Source: Puccinia triticina (Eukaryota; Basidiomycota; Pucciniomycetes; Pucciniales; Pucciniaceae). Taken from it: DNA of 64,000 nucleotides. The notes beneath the pieces are model-generated. The model was not told where the DNA came from. It saw only the letters and a list, made by a program, of their open reading frames with translations, and searched no databases. The stretch is taken from positions 6,262,001-6,326,000 of the forward strand of contig NC_070564.1 of the NCBI RefSeq assembly GCF_026914185.1, read 5' to 3'. Each line of letters begins with the position of its first letter. Position 1 is the first letter of the stretch. The translations under genes and the position numbers were made by a program. Positions 59,444 to 64,000 of the stretch are shown here, one piece after another.

Positions 59444-61229
59444 TGTCTTGATGACTTGTTTCTGAACATAAAGGAGTCAAGGGAATTCAAAGATAATGTA
59501 AATAGCGTTCAAAAAAGACAAACTTCGGATGGACTAAATTTGGTATTTTCAACAAATACTCAACAATGCGTGGCTGATGAAAAAATGGTGAGGATATGGG
59601 AAATTTTCAAAGGAATCGTGTCAGGAACCAGTGAAGGGGTAATGTGGAGTCAAAAAAAAAAATCAACAGGATAAACTGACTATGAGTACATGACAGTAAT
59701 GTACCTGGAGACCGGTGCCGGTCGGCTCTTCAGAGGCCAACTTATTGTGATTTTTGTGTAGGACCATGAGACCAACCGACAAACAGAGCAACACTTGTGC
59801 TCTCGAACCGGCGACCGAAAGTTGGTCACCTACCAGAACTCAAGAGAGCTCATTGGAGTGGTGACGGGCTCAAATCGAGGACAGTGGCAGTGGCTGCTGC
59901 TGGACACACAAAGAGGGAGTTGGTTGGCTGCGGTGATGAGTCCGAGAAGCTTGTTGACAACGGGGAAAATCGTAGCCCGATCGATGTCGATGTCTTGGGG
60001 TTTTCGGCCAACATATATGAAATTTTTATTTCAAGCAGTCTAGCGGTACATTCTGATCGAGAATACAGGTCATGACAAATGGAAAAAAAAAAAAAAACCA
60101 AAACAATGAAAAACAACAGAGAGAACATTTGTTGAGCTAGGAGTATGCTTATATATAATACATAGTATGCTTCAACCAATGTATGGGCAATCTTGTATAT
60201 AGTCTAAATCAGATTGTCACTGACACTGGCATTTTCTCTCTAGTGAACTAGAGTACATAGAATCATATCATTCTCACTCCCAAGTGTCACAGGGCTTTCA
60301 ATCTGTGAAATTCAGGTCTTTCATCCTGTGTCCCCTGCAACAACATAGTACTAGGAAACCAACATGACCAATTGTACTAAATGCCAGCCAGAAGTCTTCT
60401 TAGTTGTGTCTGGACTACACCTGTTACTTTCCCTATCACTAGAGACACTATCCTCACTACTAGTAGTATAAACACAACCTTTGTATCTAGTTGCATGACA
60501 AACATGCAAAATGATGATCATTATTATTAGGTTTCATTCAAGGGGCCGGCTTTATGCACTCCAAATATTTACTACAGCACTCCATGTTAAATATCAAACT
60601 GAAGGATTGCAATTATATCAGACAAAAAGAAAAAGAAAGACAAAACAAAAAGAACAAAAAGACAAAAGAAAGTACCTGAAGGCAAACACGGCAAGGAGAA
60701 GAGCACAACAAAAACAGATTTGAGAAGAGAAAGACAGAAGAGCAGACTAAAAAGAAAAAGGTCAACAGGAGAGCTCAGAAGCAAAGAAAAGGGTTTTGGA
60801 ACATACAACCGAGAGATGTGTTTGAGGGAGAGGTGAAGAATCTTGAGGCTTTGGCGAGTTTTTGAAGACAAATGTGTGAAGGTCTTTGGGAGGAACAAAC
60901 AGTCCGGACGGCGATGTGAATAAGGCAGTTGAGACTGTGAAGTGATGTATCGAAAGATAAATCAAGTGAGTTCCCCAAGAGAAGGGAGCAAGGTGAGGGA
61001 GAAGTCGAGTTTAAATATTCAGGAGTTGTTGGAGCTTGCAGGTGAGAAGAGTTGAGTGAATCAAGTGGTTGAGATGAGCGGTTGTGTAGTTGATGATTAG
61101 CATTTGTTGGTTTGGGCATAGGAGGCGAGCTTGGGAGTCTGAGAGACTGGAGGAAAAAGAGATGATTATGTAATGGTCAAGTGGCGTCCGCAAGACCAGA
61201 GAAAAGCTTAAGCTGACGCGAGAGCTTGA
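59444..61229. other. Gap, probably including the 3' LTR of the copia element
   Basis: No gene is seen. The part next to 61238 should be the LTR of the decayed copia element on the minus strand, but its far end and target duplication cannot be placed because the other LTR is not visible. Confidence 0.45.
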
Positions 61230-61250
61230 CTCTCAACAACCTCCCTTTCC
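61230..61250 (-). other. Polypurine tract and LTR start of copia element
   Basis: On the minus strand GGAAAGGGAGGT (61239-61250) is followed directly by TGTTGAGAG (61230-61238), the typical polypurine tract and TG start of a Ty1/copia 3' LTR, just after the polyprotein stop codon. Confidence 0.6.
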
Positions 61251-61255
61251 TCTAG

Positions 61256-63400
61256 TCACAGAAGTCCAATAGCTCCGAGGGACTTTACTAGGGCTGGTTG
61301 AGGAACAGACTTTGTGAGGAAATCTGCAAGCATTTCTAGAGTAGGAGTATACTGAAGCACTATTTTGGAGGTTTTGATGACGTCTTGAATGAAATGGAGT
61401 TGAATTTTGATGTGTTTCATTTTCTTTGAGTTGCTGTTTGCTTCAAAGTTTGCTACTTCAATGCATCCTTGATTGTCTTCATGGATTACAGTGGCTTCGT
61501 TGAAGTTCAATACAGAGTTGTCACATCCAGAGAAGCTTGCAGGAGAAGTCGGTGAGGGCTCGGTATTCGGCTTTTCACGAGGACAGAGACACAACGGGTT
61601 GTTTCTTGGTTTGCCAGCAAGTGATGTGACCGTTGACCAACGCAAGGAAGCCGGTCACAGATCTTTGAGTGACAGGACAATTTCCCCAGTCTGCATCAGT
61701 GAAACCTTGTAGTTGTGAAGGAGACCTGCGGGCGTAGACAAGCCCATAGTCCGGAGTGCCGCTTAAGTATTGAAGAACATGTTTGAATGCGTCCCAGTGA
61801 TTGATGCCAGGATTTTCCAAAAATTGAGAGAGATTGCTGACCGCATATGTGATGTCAGGCCGAGTTGCAGTGCTTAGATAGCTGAGGGATCCAACAGCAC
61901 TCCAATAGTTTTCTCCCAAGGCAAGAAACTCCTTGGCATCTTCCTTGGAAGCTTTGTTGAGGCGAGAGTTTGGAATTAGAGGAGTGACAGCCGGTCAACA
62001 AGATTTCATTCCATACAAGTCAAGAACGGAATTGACATAGTGTTGTTGAGTTAAGATGATAGCCCCGGGTTGATGAAGAATCTTGATGCCGAGAAGCAAG
62101 TCAGCTCGTCCAAGATCTTTCATGTTAAATTCCTTCTTGATGGCAACTTTAAATGGTTCAACTTGGGGACCAAAGACAGCAATATTGTCAACATGGATGA
62201 ATAAATAAATCGGGTTGGGGAGAAGTCAAAAGAAAACACAAGGATCTGAGATTGCACAGGTAAATCCAGAATTCACTAGCCAGTTTGACAAGCGGTTATA
62301 CCAAGCCAAGGGAGCCTGTTTGAGGCCGTATATTGCTTTGTGAAGCTTTAGACAGTGGGTTTTCTTATCCGCTGAAACGCCTTGAGGAATTGAGAGGTAG
62401 ACCGATTCTTCAAGATCAGCATTTAGAAATGCTGTTTTCACATCGAGTTGTTGAATATCCCAATTCATAGCTGCCACAAACAATATGAGCAAACAAAGAG
62501 AGTTTAGTCGTCCAGTGGGTGCAAAAGTTTCCAAGAAATCTACACCGTATGTCTGAGAGAAGCCTTGTGCACATAGCCGCGCTTTGAATTTGACTTCACA
62601 CAATCCATCCTTCTTTTTTCGGAGACCCAGGTTGTTCCAACCAATTTTACACCGGGGATGATTGTTACTACTGACCAGACTTTGAGTTCTTCCATTGCAT
62701 TTAGCTCCTTTTTGATCGCAGCGATCCACTGTTGAGATTCACAACAGTTGATTGCTTGATGGAAGTGTTTGGGGACTTCATCATTTGCTGACATGACAAA
62801 AGCGCGAGGTCTTCAAGAATGATTGAGGATATTTTCCAAGGTAATGTCGCCACAAATAATGTTGGATGTTGTAGTAGAGGGAGCATTTTGAGCGGTGTTT
62901 ACAGGAGGAGAAACAATGGGAGCTTCACAAGGATGATCCAGATTGCCGTCATCCAAGGAATCACTGTCCGAGCTTGTGTCCGAGTGTTCAGGGCAATCAT
63001 GAAACTCGTCATCTTCTAAGGGATCAAAACTTAAGGCCGGAGTGTCTTTGATGAAAAAGGAATTTTCCTTAGAATCAGAGCCATTGTTAGGACAGTTAAG
63101 AGAGGGGAAGACGGTTTCTCTGAATAGTGCGTGCCTGGTACGGATGAGTTTGCCGTCACTAATTCTGATGACCCTGTATATTGTCCCGTCATTTTCAAAT
63201 CCCACAAGAATTCCTAGCTCTCCGGTGTCGGCGAGTTTCCAGGAACATTTATGTTTGGGGATGGAGATGACTACTTGACAGCCAAAGGTTTTAACACTGT
63301 GAGAATGAAAGCTGGTTGGTTGGTAGAAATGTCCGCTGACCGCCTCCTTCAAGAATATTATTGTCCGGGCTGTGTGATTGTTGGTAACTCGGCTCCACAC
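61256..63400 (-). pseudogene. Decayed Ty1/copia retrotransposon polyprotein (integrase end, RT, RNase H)
   Basis: Reading on the minus strand: the end of integrase and the linker (TFGCQVVISIPKHKCSWKLA, ELGILVGFENDG), reverse transcriptase start (QQWIAAIKKELNAMEELKVW, then LNSLCLLILFVAAMNWDIQQ, LDVKTAFLNADLEESVYL, KAIYGLKQAPLAWYNRLSNW), and RNase H (VGSLSYLSTATRPDITYAVS, GFTDADWGN, VIHEDNQGCIEVA, LADFLTK). Frame breaks occur near 62730-62790, near 61570-61645 and by a stop near 61998. The RT catalytic site reads VDNIAVFG instead of the usual VDD, so the second Asp is lost. The gag and protease parts and the 5' LTR are not recognisable. The element cannot be autonomous. Confidence 0.88.
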
Positions 63401-64000
63401 TGCTACTTTCTGCTAGCCTTCAGCGCTCCTCTACTGATCCTGATCTATAGGGTAATAATCCGCAAGTGAATAAAGCTCCGCCCTTTGTAAGCACAAAATC
63501 CGCAAGCAACTCTCAAAGTAAAGATAAGATCCCAATAATCCTCTAATAACTCTTGTACGTACAATGATGAGTAGTCCGTAAGATGATAGGATAATAGATG
63601 GGGTTCCAAGATCCCCCTTCTCCCGTCCTTCCTTCCACACACATTGCCGTTCCCACCCGATCCCGCACGACCAACACTTTCCCGCACTAGTCCTCCAGCT
63701 CCGCCTGCTATCCCGCTTGTCACTTTCCCAGACTCCGCTCCTCTCCAACGCTTGACCTCCCACCGTCCTCTGCCTAGCCCCCATCAGTCGGTCTCTTGCC
63801 ACCACCTCCACCCCAGTTCCGCCCGCCGGTGGAACCCGCTTTGGCTGTTGTGACTCACCCGCCGACGCGCCGCTGCTACCAGTCCACGTGTGTAGTCCCG
63901 CCGCAGTCCAGCCCTGTCTTTCCCGCTCTGATCCGAATACCCGATCCGAAATCTGTGATCCGCAATCCGCAATCCGTGCATTCCAGTCCGCGCGTGACTT
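63401..64000. other. Window end, no gene called
   Basis: A 126-codon minus-strand frame (63431-63811) has no recognisable domain. The region may belong to another transposon fragment. The last ~60 bases repeat ATCCGNAATCCG-type units (CCGATCCGAAATC, GATCCGCAATCCGCAATCCG). Confidence 0.4.

Overview
The window looks like nuclear DNA of a basidiomycete fungus, most probably a rust (Pucciniales). Conserved single-copy genes are cut by many short introns (about 55-100 bp), they sit between long AT-rich stretches packed with short transposon derivatives, and there are several secreted proteins of no recognised family. The organism call is an inference from gene structure and content. All gene models were spliced by hand. 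Except for the 3' end of the PUF gene, each closes in frame with GT-AG or GC-AG introns.

Layout. 1-3.08 kb: repeats and a minisatellite. 3.08-5.29 kb: 6-phosphogluconate dehydrogenase. 5.3-8.0 kb: repeat-bearing spacer with a TTAA-flanked MITE. 8.01-10.65 kb: V-ATPase subunit A. 11.15-13.38 kb: a 719-residue secreted tandem-repeat protein (minus strand). 14.66-15.54 kb: a Gly/Met-rich secreted protein (copy A, minus strand) between two ~0.5-kb direct repeats. 17.2-18.7 kb: a large foldback element with a 9-bp target duplication, inserted beside a 3 x 159-bp tandem array. 19.2-25.1 kb: repeats, hairpin arrays and a transposase fragment. 25.1-26.6 kb: divergent RNA polymerase I/III subunit (RPAC2) and complex III subunit 7 (QCR7). 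28.7-32.1 kb: a PUF-domain protein (minus strand). 33.85-34.73 kb: the second Gly/Met-rich secreted gene (copy B, plus strand) followed by a relic of the same family. 35.6-40.9 kb: a strongly GC-rich block with a divergent ArfGAP gene and a class IV-type chitin synthase. 43.65-45.61 kb: an AT-rich 574-residue orphan protein. 46.9-48.4 kb: inorganic pyrophosphatase. 50.6-51.65 kb: a RING-finger protein. 53.2-58.1 kb: an STH1/SNF2-type chromatin remodeller with a bromodomain. 59.2-59.4 kb: a possible tiny secreted peptide. 61.2-63.4 kb: a decayed Ty1/copia element.

The housekeeping genes do not form a pathway. Two groups do belong together: the secreted loci (repeat protein, copies A and B, the relic), which look like a small host-interaction or cell-surface cluster being reshaped by duplication; and the ArfGAP/chitin synthase pair, which share a ~150-bp divergent promoter and both relate to membrane traffic and wall deposition. 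The most unusual items are the foldback element with hairpin-array core, the inverted secreted-gene pair with its mosaic relic, an initiation codon apparently assembled by splicing in the 6-phosphogluconate dehydrogenase gene, and a set of GC-AG introns in conserved genes.
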